DNA of 64,000 nt from Litoreibacter janthinus (GCF_900111945.1 NZ_FOYO01000001.1:658251-722250); one strand, 5' to 3'; counted from the stretch's first letter, positions 26,419-37,710 are shown. Program-made: numbers and translations. The notes: generated by a model not told the origin, from the sequence alone.

Positions 26419-29400
26419 ATGGCATTCCGATTTATTTCAACGGGTTTGGTACTTTTCGCGACGGCGTCGATGGCGCTGGCAGACGGCCTAATTCCAGAAC
26501 GCCGAATGACTTTGACCCGCGACGTGGACTTCTATGGCAGTGATCTGACGAATATTTTTGACACGAGCTTTGATGCCTGTACACGGGCTTGCCTGACCGA
26601 ACCTGCTTGCAAGGCGTTCACCTTCAACACCAAATCCAGCGCATGTTTCCCAAAATCGGACATCTCTCAAAGCGAGCCGTTCGAAGGTGCATTGTCCGTT
26701 CGTGTCAAAGACGCAACTCCGACCGAATTGCAACGCGCTGACGCCCAGCGAACGCAAGCAACGTTTTTGACTGAACGCGATCTCGAGGCCGCCTTTAGGC
26801 AGGCCTCAACCATGGTCAACCGATATGCCGCAAACGGATTTACGACGCAGCAGTTTATTGACGCCGCATCTAAGTCGCGCGATGAAGAAAAGCCAAATAT
26901 CGCGATGCGCTTCTTGGGTGCAGGCCTCACGATAGACGATCGCCCAGACCTTTGGGAGCAATTCGCCCGCGATGCGGCAAGTGCTGCGAAGAAAGACAAA
27001 TCCAAACAACGGGATTTTAATCGCATTTATCTCAGTGCTTCGCTGAATGCTTACTTACGTGCAACCGGCCCCGCGATGTCTGTGAATGCCCTCACGCTGA
27101 TGGCAGATGCCTTGGAGAGAAATGGACGCGGTCGCGATGCCATTGCTCCCCTACGCTTGGCGCAGGCATTGCAGCCTCGCGACGATACCGAAAAGGCGCT
27201 GGACCGCGTCATCGGGTTGTTCGGCTTTAATGTCGCCGAAACAGATGTGGAGAACAATTCTGCGGAGCCGCGAATCTGCGTCGCCTTTTCGGAGCCTTTG
27301 GCGAAAACGACCGATTATGCCCCCTATATCCAATCTCAAATCGAAGGGTTGAGTGTCGAAGCACAAGATCGCCAGCTTTGCCTTGGCGGCCTTGTTCATG
27401 GAGAGCGGTATCGCTTCACCTTGCGCCAAGGTTTGCCAGCGGCATCCGGTGAGATGCTTCAGAAGCCAATCGAGATCACGCAATACGTTCGCGACCGTGA
27501 TCCGTCCGTACGCTTCCCGGGGCGAGCGTATATCTTGCCCAGCAGTGGAGACGCGGCGCTGCCTGTTGTCGCTGTGAACTCGGAAGTGCTTGATCTCACG
27601 CTCTACAAAGTGTCCGACCGCAACATCCTGCGCACAATGCAAAGCGACTTTTTCGCGCGACCGTTGAGCTACTATGGCGAACGCGAGTTCCGGTCTTCGA
27701 TGGGGGTCGAGATATGGTCTGGGCAAGGCGATGTGCAGTCCGAGCTGAACCAAGAAGTGACCACGCGACTGCCCGTGTCGGCTATCGTGGGCAGTATGGC
27801 CCCTGGTGTGTACGCACTTCAGGCCGCGATCCCAGGCGCGTCATCCAACGAAACTGCGCCCGCAACTCAGTGGTTTGTCATCAGTGACTTGGGCGTGACC
27901 AGCCTCGAGGGCGTGGATGGATTGCACGTCTTTGTGCGCGGGTTGTCGGACGTCGCAGCAAAGGATGGGGTTTCGGTTTCGCTAGTGTCCCGTGCCAACG
28001 AGGTGCTTGAGACAGTCCAGACAAATTCTGAAGGGTATGCCCTGTTTAACCCCGGACTGATCCGCGGCACTGGCGTTGCTGCGCCGGGATTGCTGACGGT
28101 TCAAAAGGGAGAGGACTTCGCCTTCCTGTCATTACGCGATCCGGAATTTGACCTGTCCGACCGCGGTGTCGAAGGACGTCCAGCAGCGAAACCAGTAGAT
28201 CTCTTCGTCACAACCGAGCGCGGTGCTTACCGCGCCGGAGAAGTCATTCATGCTTTAGCTCTTGCACGCGACGGTGGGGCGAAAGCTATCGAGGACCTTT
28301 CGCTTATAGCGGTTTTGAAACGCCCAGATGGGGTCGAATACGCTCGCATCACCGAGAAGGATGCGGGAGCAGGTGGGCGCATGTTTGACCTGCCACTTGG
28401 CACCGCTGCGCCGCGCGGAACCTGGACGCTCGCGATCTATGCGGACCCTGATGCGCCAGCCTTGGCAGAGCAAAACCTGCTGGTCGAAGATTTCCTACCC
28501 GAACGTATTGATGCGACTTTGACACTGCCCGAAGGTCCGATTGAAGCCACTAGCGGGCGACCTGAGTTAGACATCGAAGCACGCTACCTCTTTGGCGCCC
28601 CCGGTGCTGATCTGGCGGTTGAAGGCGACATTGTCTTGCGCGCTACGACTTCATTGAAAGGCTATGAAGGTTACACTTTCGGGCGCGCTGACGTGCCTTT
28701 CCGTCCGCTGCGGAGCGGTTTCGCCTCGAATGTGCGAACCGACAATGCGGGCAACGCGACTGCGCTCCTGGACATGCCGGAGCTTGCGGAGGTGATGCAG
28801 CCCTTGGAGGCCGAAGTCATCGTCCGCGTGCGTGAAGGGTCCAACCGCCCGATTGAGCGGCGGATCACCCGCCCTGTGTTGCTTGACCGACCGCTCATCG
28901 GTGTGAAACCGTCCTTCGACGGCGTTCTTCCTGAAAACGGCGAGGCCAGCTTTGCGGTGATCGCTCTGGCGCCCGATTTGACCAAGCAAGATATGCAGGT
29001 GAAGTGGACCATCAACCGCATCCGGACGGAGTATCAGTGGTATTCCAACTACGGCAATTGGTATTGGGATCCCGTCACGACCCGCAGTCGTGTGGCATCG
29101 GGTGAAACTAGCATCGAAGCTGGTGAACCGCTCCAGATTGGCGCACCTGTGGAGTGGGGCGAGTATGAGATCAAGGTCGAGCGGATTGATGGCCCATATG
29201 TCGCCACCTCGGTAAATTTCCACGCCGGGTGGTACGCAAGTGCGAACGCCGCCCAGACCCCCGATCTGTTGGAAGTGTCGCTCGACAAGCCACTCTACAA
29301 GGCAGGTGATACCGCCACGCTACGTGTTGTGCCGCGCTATGCAGGGACTGCTTTGGTCACTGTGATGTCAAACCGCCTGATCGATATGAAGGCGGTTGAG

Positions 29401-31854
29401 GTCGTCGAAGGCGAAAACCTGATTTCGTTTACGGTAACGGATGAGTGGGGCAGTGGGGCTTATGTGTCCGCTTCTGTTTTGCGCCCGATGGATGTCGCTA
29501 CGGGTCAGAACCCTGCGCGATCACTGGGCTTGTCCCATGCAGCTATAGATCCTGAAAATGCCAAGCTGACAGCGCGCTTCGAGACAGCCGGAGAAAGTGC
29601 GCCACGCGGACCGCTTTCCGCTCGCTTAAAGGTGGAAAACGGAGATGGTGAGACTTATGCCATGATCGCCGCGGTGGATCAGGGGATTCTGAACCTCACC
29701 GGATTTACCCCGCCTCACCCGTCTGACCACTATTTCGGGCAGCGCAAGCTCGGTGTTGCAATCCGAGACGTATATGGCCGTCTTATCGACGGAAGTACCG
29801 GGGCCATGGGTGCTGTTCGTTCCGGCGGCGATGCAGGTGCGCAGCTTCGGGCAAAATCGCCACCTCCGACGGAGGAGCTTGTCGCTTATGTCAGCGGACC
29901 GCTGAAAGTGGGCGCGGATGGTGTCGTAGAAACGGTGTTCGACATTCCTGCCTTTAACGGGTCCGTCCGCCTTATGGCAGTGGTCTGGTCCAAAGACGGG
30001 GTTGGTGAAGCCGACGCCGAAGTTTTAATCCGAGACCCTGTCGTCGTGTCAGCCACCTTGCCGCGCTTCTTGGCGCCGGGCGATAGCAGCCAACTGATGC
30101 TCGAGATCGTCCATGCAGATGGCCCAACGGGCGAGATGCCGCTCTCCATTAGTTCCACTGGAATGGGGTTTGCCGATCAGATACCGGCTTCGGTAACGCT
30201 GGCTAAACAGCAAACCGCGCGACTGCTGTTGCCATTCACCGCGCGCGGATCTGAATATGCATCTGTTGAAATAACGCTGACCCTGCCGGATGGCAGAACA
30301 CTGACGCAAACCCACCAAATTGAGTTGAGGCGGAACGATCCACTGGTCCAGCGCCGCAGTCAATTTGCGTTGGCTGCAGGCGGGACCTTCACGCTCGACC
30401 AAAACGCCTTCGCGGGATTTGTTGCGGGCTCGAGTTCTGTCACATTGGCTGCTGGTCCGCTGGCGCGCTTTGATGTGCCCGGTTTGCTCAATGCTCTTGA
30501 TAAGTACCCCTACGGATGCACGGAGCAGGTGACCTCTAAAGCACTACCATTGTTGTATCTGGATCAGGTCGCCAACGCGATGGGATTGGAAAGCAGAGAT
30601 GGAATCTCAGAACGCATCAGCCAATCCATATCGCTGGTGCTGACCAATCAGGCGTCGAATGGAGCCTTTGGCCTATGGCGCCCCGATCGCGGGGATTTGT
30701 GGCTGGATTCTTACGTTACCGATTTCCTAAGCAGGGCAAAGGCGCAAGGGCATGATGTTCCGAACGAGGCTTTCCGGCAAGCGCTCGACAACTTGCGCAA
30801 CGAGGTCAACAGCGCCCCTGATTTTGAGAACGGGGGCGAAGGGCTTGCCTATGCGCTGTTGGTTCTGGCCCGTGAAGGTGCGGCGTCCATCGGTGACCTG
30901 CGCTATTACGCAGATACCAAATCGCAAGATTTCGCGACCGCCTTGGCCGCAGCTCAACTGGGTGCTGCGCTTGCGTCCTACGGAGACCCGGCGCGGGCGG
31001 ATTCGATGTTCCGGCGCGCTGCCGTGTTACTTGATCGGGCCGAGGGCAACGCGCAGGTCTGGAGAGATGATTACGGCACCGATTTGCGCGATACTGCTGC
31101 GGTTCTGACATTGGCGGTTGAATCTGGATCTAATGTGCTGAACGTGGCAGAGATCGGAGCGAGAATTGCGCCCTCTCTCGGGGATGTGGTTGGCCGATCG
31201 ACTCAGGAATCCGTTTGGACGCTTTTGGCAGCGAATGCTATGATCGGAAGACAAGGCGCAGGGCTTTCCCTAAATGGTGAAGCCGTGGATGGCCCACTGG
31301 TCAAAGTGTTGGACGAGGACGCTCAGGAGGCTGTTCGGATCAGTAACTCAACGGCTGACGACACAACTGTCACTTTGACTGCGATCGGCGTATCCGAAGA
31401 CCCGGTCGCAGCAGGCGGCAATGGTTATCGCATTTCTCGAGACTACTACGATCTGGACGGCAACCCCGTGGATGCTTCGCTGGTCACGTCCGGAACGCGG
31501 CTTGTCGCGGTGCTGACTGTGACACCACTTGCCACTGGTGAGGCGCGTTTGATGGTGAACGATCCACTTCCCGCCGGGTTTGAAATCGACAACCCCAATC
31601 TGCTACGTAGCGGGGACGTAAAGTCACTGCCCTGGCTCAATACTGACGCCAATGTTCGGAACACCGAATTCCGCGACGACCGCTTCCTTGCAGCTGTCGA
31701 TCACTATGGAACGAAAGAGTTTCAGTTGGCCTATATTCTTCGTGCCGTTGCAGCAGGCGACTATCACCATCCCGCTGCGAGTGTGGAGGACATGTATCGC
31801 CCCTTCTATCGGGCTCGCACCGATCAGGGTCGTGTCCAGGTGCTGCGCAAGTGA
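26419..31854 (+). CDS. Bacterial alpha-2-macroglobulin with PAN domain and thioester
   Basis: 1811 residues from ATG 26419 (MAFRFISTGLVLFATASMALA signal peptide, no lipobox). A PAN/Apple-like domain (about 27-100) has paired cysteines (SFDACTRACLTEPACKAFTF...SACFPKSD). MG-type beta domains follow, then the A2M block (VSATLPRFLAPGDSSQLMLE). The thioester motif is YPYGCTEQ with C1367, E1369 and Q1370, inside the helical TED domain. Such proteins trap proteases in the periplasm. Coupled to pbpC by a GTGA overlap, the classic A2M-PbpC arrangement. The longer frame from 26209 is not supported. Confidence 0.95.
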   Translation: MAFRFISTGLVLFATASMALADGLIPERRMTLTRDVDFYGSDLTNIFDTSFDACTRACLTEPACKAFTFNTKSSACFPKSDISQSEPFEGALSVRVKDATPTELQRADAQRTQATFLTERDLEAAFRQASTMVNRYAANGFTTQQFIDAASKSRDEEKPNIAMRFLGAGLTIDDRPDLWEQFARDAASAAKKDKSKQRDFNRIYLSASLNAYLRATGPAMSVNALTLMADALERNGRGRDAIAPLRLAQALQPRDDTEKALDRVIGLFGFNVAETDVENNSAEPRICVAFSEPLAKTTDYAPYIQSQIEGLSVEAQDRQLCLGGLVHGERYRFTLRQGLPAASGEMLQKPIEITQYVRDRDPSVRFPGRAYILPSSGDAALPVVAVNSEVLDLTLYKVSDRNILRTMQSDFFARPLSYYGEREFRSSMGVEIWSGQGDVQSELNQEVTTRLPVSAIVGSMAPGVYALQAAIPGASSNETAPATQWFVISDLGVTSLEGVDGLHVFVRGLSDVAAKDGVSVSLVSRANEVLETVQTNSEGYALFNPGLIRGTGVAAPGLLTVQKGEDFAFLSLRDPEFDLSDRGVEGRPAAKPVDLFVTTERGAYRAGEVIHALALARDGGAKAIEDLSLIAVLKRPDGVEYARITEKDAGAGGRMFDLPLGTAAPRGTWTLAIYADPDAPALAEQNLLVEDFLPERIDATLTLPEGPIEATSGRPELDIEARYLFGAPGADLAVEGDIVLRATTSLKGYEGYTFGRADVPFRPLRSGFASNVRTDNAGNATALLDMPELAEVMQPLEAEVIVRVREGSNRPIERRITRPVLLDRPLIGVKPSFDGVLPENGEASFAVIALAPDLTKQDMQVKWTINRIRTEYQWYSNYGNWYWDPVTTRSRVASGETSIEAGEPLQIGAPVEWGEYEIKVERIDGPYVATSVNFHAGWYASANAAQTPDLLEVSLDKPLYKAGDTATLRVVPRYAGTALVTVMSNRLIDMKAVEVVEGENLISFTVTDEWGSGAYVSASVLRPMDVATGQNPARSLGLSHAAIDPENAKLTARFETAGESAPRGPLSARLKVENGDGETYAMIAAVDQGILNLTGFTPPHPSDHYFGQRKLGVAIRDVYGRLIDGSTGAMGAVRSGGDAGAQLRAKSPPPTEELVAYVSGPLKVGADGVVETVFDIPAFNGSVRLMAVVWSKDGVGEADAEVLIRDPVVVSATLPRFLAPGDSSQLMLEIVHADGPTGEMPLSISSTGMGFADQIPASVTLAKQQTARLLLPFTARGSEYASVEITLTLPDGRTLTQTHQIELRRNDPLVQRRSQFALAAGGTFTLDQNAFAGFVAGSSSVTLAAGPLARFDVPGLLNALDKYPYGCTEQVTSKALPLLYLDQVANAMGLESRDGISERISQSISLVLTNQASNGAFGLWRPDRGDLWLDSYVTDFLSRAKAQGHDVPNEAFRQALDNLRNEVNSAPDFENGGEGLAYALLVLAREGAASIGDLRYYADTKSQDFATALAAAQLGAALASYGDPARADSMFRRAAVLLDRAEGNAQVWRDDYGTDLRDTAAVLTLAVESGSNVLNVAEIGARIAPSLGDVVGRSTQESVWTLLAANAMIGRQGAGLSLNGEAVDGPLVKVLDEDAQEAVRISNSTADDTTVTLTAIGVSEDPVAAGGNGYRISRDYYDLDGNPVDASLVTSGTRLVAVLTVTPLATGEARLMVNDPLPAGFEIDNPNLLRSGDVKSLPWLNTDANVRNTEFRDDRFLAAVDHYGTKEFQLAYILRAVAAGDYHHPAASVEDMYRPFYRARTDQGRVQVLRK

Positions 31855-33878
31855 AGCGAGCCCGAACAATAGGCTTCTTTGCTTTTGCCCTTTGGGCTGC
31901 GGCCTTCGGGCGTGACCAGTTTGAAGGCTGGGTTGACCGAACCGAAATGCCGGTTCTGGCGATTGAGACAGGTGTGGAAATGCTTGATCGTCGTGGAGAA
32001 CTGCTGCGTGCCTTTCAAACCTCGGACGATCGATGGCGGCTGGCCACTGCAGTCACAGATGTCGATCCAGACTTTCTGCGGCTTTTGATCCGATATGAGG
32101 ACAAGCGCTTTTATGATCATTCTGGCGTTGATCCAGTCGCCATGGTGCGGGCCGTGGCACAAGCGGCTTGGAACGGTCGCGTGATCTCTGGTGGATCGAC
32201 CCTAACAATGCAAGTTGCGCGCCTTCTGGAAGAGAGTGGCACGGGCTCTTGGCCTGGAAAACTGCGCCAGATACGCCTCGCGCTCGCTTTGGAGCAGCGG
32301 TTGAGCAAGGAACAGATTCTGTCGCTCTACCTTGCACGCGCACCATATGGCGGCAATCTCGAAGGCCTGCGGGCTGCAACGCTGGCTTACTACCAAAAAG
32401 AACCACGCCGCCTGACGCCCAATCAGGTCGCCATGATGATCGCGCTGCCACAGTCCCCAGAAAGCCGCAGGCCCGACCGGTTTCCCCGAAAGGCGCTGGA
32501 GGCCAGAGATCGTGTTCTGGCGCGTCTCGTCAGTGATGGAGTTTTGGAAGCGGAGGACGTCACAGGGCAGACGCTACGCGCGGAACGTCAAGACTTTGAG
32601 GCGCTGGCCCCGCATCTGACCGATCGGTTGCGTGCAAGTGAGGGCGGGCAAGTGATCCGGACCACACTGGACGCCGGTATCCAACGAAAGATGGAACAGT
32701 TGGCAGTCAGCGCTGTGGCGGCGGGCGGCAAACATCTATCGGCGGCCATCATGGTGGCCGACCACCAGACCGGTGAAATAATCGCCTCGGTCGGCTCTGC
32801 CAGCTATGCCAACGACCGTCGAGGCGGGTTTGTCGACATGACGCACGCGCGCCGCTCTCCGGGATCGACGCTCAAACCGCTAATTTACGGGATGGGATTT
32901 GATCAGGGTCTGATCCATCCCGAAACGCTTATCTCAGACCGTCCGATGCAGTTTGGAGCATACGCGCCGCAGAACTTCGACGGACAGTTTCGCGGCGATC
33001 TACGTGTGCGGGAAGCATTGCAGATGTCACTTAATTTGCCTGTTGTCAGCGTCCTAGATCGTCTTGGCCCCGCAAACCTGATCGCAAAGCTACGGCAGGC
33101 CGGTCTTTCGCCTCAGCTTGCTGGAGATCATGCTGGCTTGGCAACAGCTTTGGGCGGGCTGGGTTTGAGCCTGCACGAGCTTGTTCAACTTTATTCCGTC
33201 ATAGCAAACCCTGATAGCGGGAAGCGCCTTAGCGCAATTTACGCAAATGCACTTCCTCAGCCAGCTGTGCTGAGCCGCAAGGCCAGTTGGTATGTCGGCG
33301 ATATTCTCAAAGGCGTTCCGCGTCCGGGCTTGGCGGCGCGTAAGGATGTCGCCTTCAAAACCGGGACCTCCTATGGCCACCGTGACGCGTGGGCCATTGG
33401 CTATGACGGCCGTCATGTGATCGGCGTTTGGATGGGACGAGCAGATGGAACGCCAGTGCCCGGTGCATTTGGCGGCGAGCTTGCTGCGCCAATCCTGTTT
33501 CAAGCGTTCGACAAGATCAAAACAGCAAGTGATCCGCTTCCAGCGCCCCCAAGCGACGCGCTGCTGATAGGCAATGCAGAGTTGCCTCAGCCTTTGCAGC
33601 GGTTCACAAGCCGCGCTGAAAAATCTGGTGTGGCACGAGATCACCCCAAGGTGACCTTCCCGCCAGATGGCTCGCGCGTTGTACGAATGAGTGGTGTGGT
33701 AAACGTGCAGATCAGGGATGGGGTCGCGCCATTCACATGGCTTCAGGATGGAACGCCGATCCTAACCAACAGTTGGGAACGTCAGGCTCAGCTAACCCCA
33801 TCGGGGCGCGGATATTTTCGGGTTCGCGTTATTGATGCCCACGGACGCGCCGCAGGCACCACAATTTTTGTCGAGTGA
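31851..33878 (+). CDS. pbpC: Penicillin-binding protein 1C
   Basis: 675 residues, bifunctional peptidoglycan synthase. N-terminal membrane anchor ([17 protein letters not shown]), then GT51 glycosyltransferase with E83 in [14 protein letters not shown] and [12 protein letters not shown]. The transpeptidase domain has S339 in SPGSTLKPL (SxxK), S393-L-N (MSLNLP) and K503 in [10 protein letters not shown]-terminal BiPBP_C domain (about 590-675) ends the protein. PbpC is generally paired with A2M, thought to repair wall damage when the outer membrane is breached. GTG start lies inside the A2M stop. It abuts the convergent thiolase gene with no gap. Confidence 0.96.
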   Translation: MKRARTIGFFAFALWAAAFGRDQFEGWVDRTEMPVLAIETGVEMLDRRGELLRAFQTSDDRWRLATAVTDVDPDFLRLLIRYEDKRFYDHSGVDPVAMVRAVAQAAWNGRVISGGSTLTMQVARLLEESGTGSWPGKLRQIRLALALEQRLSKEQILSLYLARAPYGGNLEGLRAATLAYYQKEPRRLTPNQVAMMIALPQSPESRRPDRFPRKALEARDRVLARLVSDGVLEAEDVTGQTLRAERQDFEALAPHLTDRLRASEGGQVIRTTLDAGIQRKMEQLAVSAVAAGGKHLSAAIMVADHQTGEIIASVGSASYANDRRGGFVDMTHARRSPGSTLKPLIYGMGFDQGLIHPETLISDRPMQFGAYAPQNFDGQFRGDLRVREALQMSLNLPVVSVLDRLGPANLIAKLRQAGLSPQLAGDHAGLATALGGLGLSLHELVQLYSVIANPDSGKRLSAIYANALPQPAVLSRKASWYVGDILKGVPRPGLAARKDVAFKTGTSYGHRDAWAIGYDGRHVIGVWMGRADGTPVPGAFGGELAAPILFQAFDKIKTASDPLPAPPSDALLIGNAELPQPLQRFTSRAEKSGVARDHPKVTFPPDGSRVVRMSGVVNVQIRDGVAPFTWLQDGTPILTNSWERQAQLTPSGRGYFRVRVIDAHGRAAGTTIFVE

Positions 33879-35054
33879 TCAGACCCGCTCGATCGCCAGC
33901 GCAATCCCTTGGCCACCACCGATACACATAGTGATCAGTGCTTTTGAGCCGCCCGTGCGCTCCAGCTCATGTAGGGCTTTGACGGTGATAATCGCGCCAG
34001 TCGCGCCGACCGGATGGCCTAGGGCAATCGCGCCGCCATTGGGGTTCACTTTCTCGGGATCAAGCCCGAGCTCCTGAGAGACAGCCAAAGCCTGAGCCGC
34101 GAAGGCCTCGTTAGATTCGATGATGTCAAAATCACTAACTTTCAGTCCGGTCCGCTTCAGCAGGTTTTGAACAGCCGGAACAGGCCCGATGCCCATCACT
34201 TCTGGCCGCACCCCCGCATGCGCATAGCCGATGATGCGCGCACGAGGCGTCAGGCCAGACGCTTTGGCTGCGGCTTTTGTCGCCAGAACCACCGCGGCTG
34301 CCCCGTCATTGATGCCAGAGGCGTTGCCCGCTGTGACAGTGCCGTCTTTCTGGAATACCGTCCGCAGGCCAGCCAAGATATCGAGCGATGTCGCTTTGGG
34401 ATGTTCGTCCGTATCGAAGGCAACCATGTCGCGCTTCACGCGGACCTCAACGGGCACGATTTGGTCTTTGAAATACCCAGATTCAATCGCGCGGGCGGCT
34501 CTGGTCTGGCTTTCTAGGGCGAACGCGTCCTGCGCTTCGCGACTGATATTATGCTCGTTGGCCACGTTCTCAGCGGTGATCCCCATATGGCCCGTGCCAA
34601 AGGGGCAGTTCAGTGCCCCCAGCATCATGTCCTGAGATTTGGCGTCGCCCATTTTTTGGCCCCACCGTGCCTCTGGCATGATGTAAGGCGAACGGCTCAT
34701 GTTTTCAGCGCCGCCAGCAAGCCCGATTTCCGCATCGCCCAGCATCAGAGATTGGATCACAGAAATGATGGCCTGCACCCCGGAGCCACAAAGGCGGTTC
34801 ACGTTCATCGCTGGTACTGTATCCGGCACGCCCGCCTGCATCGCTGCGGCGCGGGACAGGTACATGTCCCGTGGTTCGGTGTTGATCACGTGACCAAAGG
34901 CGACATGCCCGATTTGTGCGGGATCCACACCTGCGCGTTCCATCGCGGCCTTCGAGACTGTCGCTCCAAGGTCAATCGGTGGGGTGGCGGCCAGTGCGCC
35001 GCCAAACGTGCCAATGGCCGTGCGAGCGCCGCTTAGGATCATGATATCAGACAT
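33879..35054 (-). CDS. Acetyl-CoA C-acetyltransferase (thiolase)
   Basis: 391 residues. It condenses two acetyl-CoA to acetoacetyl-CoA or cleaves 3-ketoacyl-CoA. The nucleophilic C89 is in [10 protein letters not shown], His in [15 protein letters not shown], and the second active-site Cys in TMCIGGGQG near the C-terminus; NEAFAAQAL is also present. The class fits biosynthetic thiolases (PhaA/AtoB-like), but phaB is not adjacent, so its pathway is open. The ATG at 35054 is preceded by GGAGGACC. Confidence 0.93.
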   Translation of the reverse strand: MSDIMILSGARTAIGTFGGALAATPPIDLGATVSKAAMERAGVDPAQIGHVAFGHVINTEPRDMYLSRAAAMQAGVPDTVPAMNVNRLCGSGVQAIISVIQSLMLGDAEIGLAGGAENMSRSPYIMPEARWGQKMGDAKSQDMMLGALNCPFGTGHMGITAENVANEHNISREAQDAFALESQTRAARAIESGYFKDQIVPVEVRVKRDMVAFDTDEHPKATSLDILAGLRTVFQKDGTVTAGNASGINDGAAAVVLATKAAAKASGLTPRARIIGYAHAGVRPEVMGIGPVPAVQNLLKRTGLKVSDFDIIESNEAFAAQALAVSQELGLDPEKVNPNGGAIALGHPVGATGAIITVKALHELERTGGSKALITMCIGGGQGIALAIERV

Positions 35055-35145
35055 ATGGGGTCCTCCGTAGCTGTCGTGCTCAGCTTACCGCAGTTTTGGC
35101 GGGGCACTCATATGACGTTGCGTTGTGGAGTGCCGAAGCTTGGGA

Positions 35146-35961
35146 TTAATCCTCAGGTCTTGGTTGCGCCGTTGTTAGGAATTCCACGGTGCCATCCGGC
35201 AGGATTGCTGCGGCTGTCAGGCAACCGGTGGAATACGCGCCCGTGTCAACGGAGATGCGCCCGTCACCACAGATCGGATTCTCCATCACCGTATGCCCAT
35301 GCGCCACCCATTGCCCGTCGGATCTGACGCGAGTTAAAAACTCCGGATGACCCCAAAGCAGCACGCGCGGCGACTGATCTTCAATTGAGCGCCCCGGGTC
35401 TGTTCCCGCATGAGTGACCATCAGATTGCCGGATCTGACAGATGTCGGCAGCGTCCTGAGCCATGCTTCCATAGGTTCGCCCATTTGGGATCGAAGCGCG
35501 TCAGCTATCGCGTTTGCAGTTGCTGCCCACTCTGCTTCGTCAGGGATATCAATCCCGAAGCTTGCCAGAGTTGCCACTGCTCCGTTGCGGAACCATCGGG
35601 CGTGGCGGGCTTCTGGGGCATCTAGGAAATCAAGCATCATCTGTTCGTGGTTGCCCAAAATGCAGGTGACATTGTCAGGAAACTCGTGTGCGAGCTCGTT
35701 CAAACGGTTGAGCACGGCCGCGCTGGACGGACCACGATCTACATAGTCACCAACAAAGACCAACTTCGGATCGCGCATTTCCAGATTGCCGATAACATGG
35801 TCGATCTGCTCAAGGATGTGTTCCAGCAAATCGAGTGTGCCATGCAGGTCTCCAACGACGAAATGCGGAGATGTCGGATTCGGGCGGGACGAATTCCTGG
35901 CGTCGTTTTTTGCTTCCTTGGGGGCTGTCTTCCCTTTGAAGAAAGAGCTTAGAAAGTTCAT
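35146..35961 (-). CDS. Calcineurin-like metallophosphatase (serine/threonine-type)
   Basis: 271 residues from ATG 35961. A short hydrophobic/basic N-terminus precedes the metallophosphoesterase core: FVVGDLHGTLDLLE (GDxHG), KLVFVGDYVDRGPSSAAVL (GDxVDRG), CILGNHEQMMLDFL (GNHE), MVTHAGTDP and WVAHGHTVMENP. These match the diadenosine-tetraphosphatase/PPP branch. The target could be a phosphoprotein or Ap4A. The longer frame to 36219 is an extension through the divergent promoter. Confidence 0.9.
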   Translation of the reverse strand: MNFLSSFFKGKTAPKEAKNDARNSSRPNPTSPHFVVGDLHGTLDLLEHILEQIDHVIGNLEMRDPKLVFVGDYVDRGPSSAAVLNRLNELAHEFPDNVTCILGNHEQMMLDFLDAPEARHARWFRNGAVATLASFGIDIPDEAEWAATANAIADALRSQMGEPMEAWLRTLPTSVRSGNLMVTHAGTDPGRSIEDQSPRVLLWGHPEFLTRVRSDGQWVAHGHTVMENPICGDGRISVDTGAYSTGCLTAAAILPDGTVEFLTTAQPRPED

Positions 35962-36127
35962 GTTCGGAGGACTCCGGCTGGGTTCCCTTACAGTTGGTTG
36001 TGTCGGACTCCGATTGCAAGCGAAACAGGCCAGTGCGACCCAACGCGCGGAAAGCCGCAGTGCTTTCTGGTTTGACCTGCCGTGAAATATGGCAGACCAA
36101 GGGGGGCAGCGGACAGGAGCACATAAC

Positions 36128-37153
36128 ATGGCAAACGAGACACGCACAGCACTGGTCACCGGCTCGGCTGGATTTATCGGTTTCCACGTCGCGGCCCGCC
36201 TTCTCGCGGATGGCTTCAAGGTTGTCGGCTTCGACGGAATGACGGATTACTACGACGTCACCCTCAAGCAACGACGCCACCAGGCCCTATCCCAGTCGCA
36301 AGGGTTCACCCCGATTGAAGGGCTCTTAGAAACCGACGGGCTTGTCATGGAGATCATGGAGACTCACAAGCCGGATGTCGTGGTGCACCTCGCCGCGCAG
36401 GCAGGGGTGCGCTGGTCAATTGAGAACCCACGCGCTTATGTGGATGCGAACCTGATCGGCGCTTTCAACGTGCTGGAGGCAGTTCGCGCTAACTCCTGCG
36501 CCCACTTGTTGATGGCCTCAACGTCATCAATCTATGGCGCAAACTCTGTCATGCCCTATGAGGAAACTCATAAGGTCGACACGCAGATGAGCTTCTATGC
36601 GGCGACCAAGAAAGCCAATGAAGCGATGGCGCATTCCTATTCGCATCTCTACGATATGCCGATCACCATGTTTCGTTTTTTCACGGTGTACGGACCATGG
36701 GGGCGCCCGGATATGGCACCCTACAAGTTCACCCGTGCGACCATCGAAGGGGATGTGATCGATGTCTACAACCACGGCGACATGAGCCGTGATTTCACCT
36801 ATATCGATGATCTGGTGGAAAGCATTCGGCTGCTGATTGACACGCCCCCAGAGCGCCCGGAAAACGCAGACGCCATTGAAGAGGGTGACAGCTTGTCCCC
36901 TGTCGCCGCGTGGCGCGCGGTCAACATCGGGACCGGATCGCCCGTGCGTCTGATGGATTTCATTGAGGCGATCGAAGCAGCAACCGGTTGCGAAGCCAAA
37001 AAGAACTTTATGGACATGCAGCCCGGCGACGTGCCCGCAACATGGGCGGAAGCGAAACTGCTAAAGCGCCTGACGGGCTACCAGCCTGATACTGATATCC
37101 GCACTGGGGTTGCAAAATTCGTAGAGTGGTATCGCGATTACTATCAAGCCTAG
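36128..37153 (+). CDS. UDP-glucuronate epimerase-type extended SDR
   Basis: 341 residues from ATG 36128 (AGGAG nine bases upstream). The NAD loop is LVTGSAGFIGFHVA, followed by VVHLAAQAGVRWSIENP, the catalytic S/Y/K set (STSSIYG, FYAATKKANE), and MFRFFTVYGPWGRPDMA. These are hallmarks of UDP-glucuronate 4-epimerase (LpsL), giving UDP-galacturonate for surface polysaccharide. A 5-epimerase activity cannot be excluded. It shares CTAG with the convergent DUF2585 gene, both stops lying in four bases. Confidence 0.9.
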   Translation: MANETRTALVTGSAGFIGFHVAARLLADGFKVVGFDGMTDYYDVTLKQRRHQALSQSQGFTPIEGLLETDGLVMEIMETHKPDVVVHLAAQAGVRWSIENPRAYVDANLIGAFNVLEAVRANSCAHLLMASTSSIYGANSVMPYEETHKVDTQMSFYAATKKANEAMAHSYSHLYDMPITMFRFFTVYGPWGRPDMAPYKFTRATIEGDVIDVYNHGDMSRDFTYIDDLVESIRLLIDTPPERPENADAIEEGDSLSPVAAWRAVNIGTGSPVRLMDFIEAIEAATGCEAKKNFMDMQPGDVPATWAEAKLLKRLTGYQPDTDIRTGVAKFVEWYRDYYQA

Positions 37154-37710
37154 CCTGCCGCTTGCCATTCTCTGACCGCGTCTAGCGGATAAAGCAGCAT
37201 CAGAATGTTGAGCGCTAAACCATCCCGTATGGCAGTCATCACAACCACTTCCGCAAGGATCACAATTGCGACGCTGACCCAAACAGGCACGCGGCGCGAT
37301 AGCCAGAAACCGAACCACATCGCCACGATATCGCAGACAGAGTTGAGGACGCTGTCGCCGTAGTAATCCAGCGCGATGGTTACCTCGCGGTAGCGATTGA
37401 TCACGGCGTCAGTGTTCTCAAGTATTTCCCAAGCCGCCTCGACTACTGTTGCAATGGCCAGCCGCCACCCGATGTCTATGCGACGGGCAAATAGCCACAA
37501 AACGAAGTAGAAGATAAAGCCGTGCAGCACATGGGACGGCGTATACCAATCCATCATATGCTGAGAGTTTTCGGAACTCATAGTTTCCAGATGCAGCAGC
37601 TTGATATAGCCGCATTTGCACATCGGGATACGACCCATCCAAAGCAACGTGGCTGCAGTTGCGACTAGGACTCCAAAGGTGATCCAGTACGGGAGATAAC
37701 GCTTGTTCAT
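37150..37710 (-). CDS. DUF2585 family integral membrane protein
   Basis: 186 residues, about five hydrophobic helices (for example WITFGVLVATAATLLWMG, GFIFYFVLWLF, WVSVAIVILAEVVVMTAI). The family-typical stretch is WYTPSHVLHGFIFYF with TDAVINRYREVTIALDYYGDSVLNS, and acidic/aromatic residues (DYYGDS, WEILEN) line helix ends. Function is unknown. A long inverted repeat lies in its 5' leader (37759-37793). Confidence 0.88.
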   Translation of the reverse strand: MNKRYLPYWITFGVLVATAATLLWMGRIPMCKCGYIKLLHLETMSSENSQHMMDWYTPSHVLHGFIFYFVLWLFARRIDIGWRLAIATVVEAAWEILENTDAVINRYREVTIALDYYGDSVLNSVCDIVAMWFGFWLSRRVPVWVSVAIVILAEVVVMTAIRDGLALNILMLLYPLDAVREWQAAG

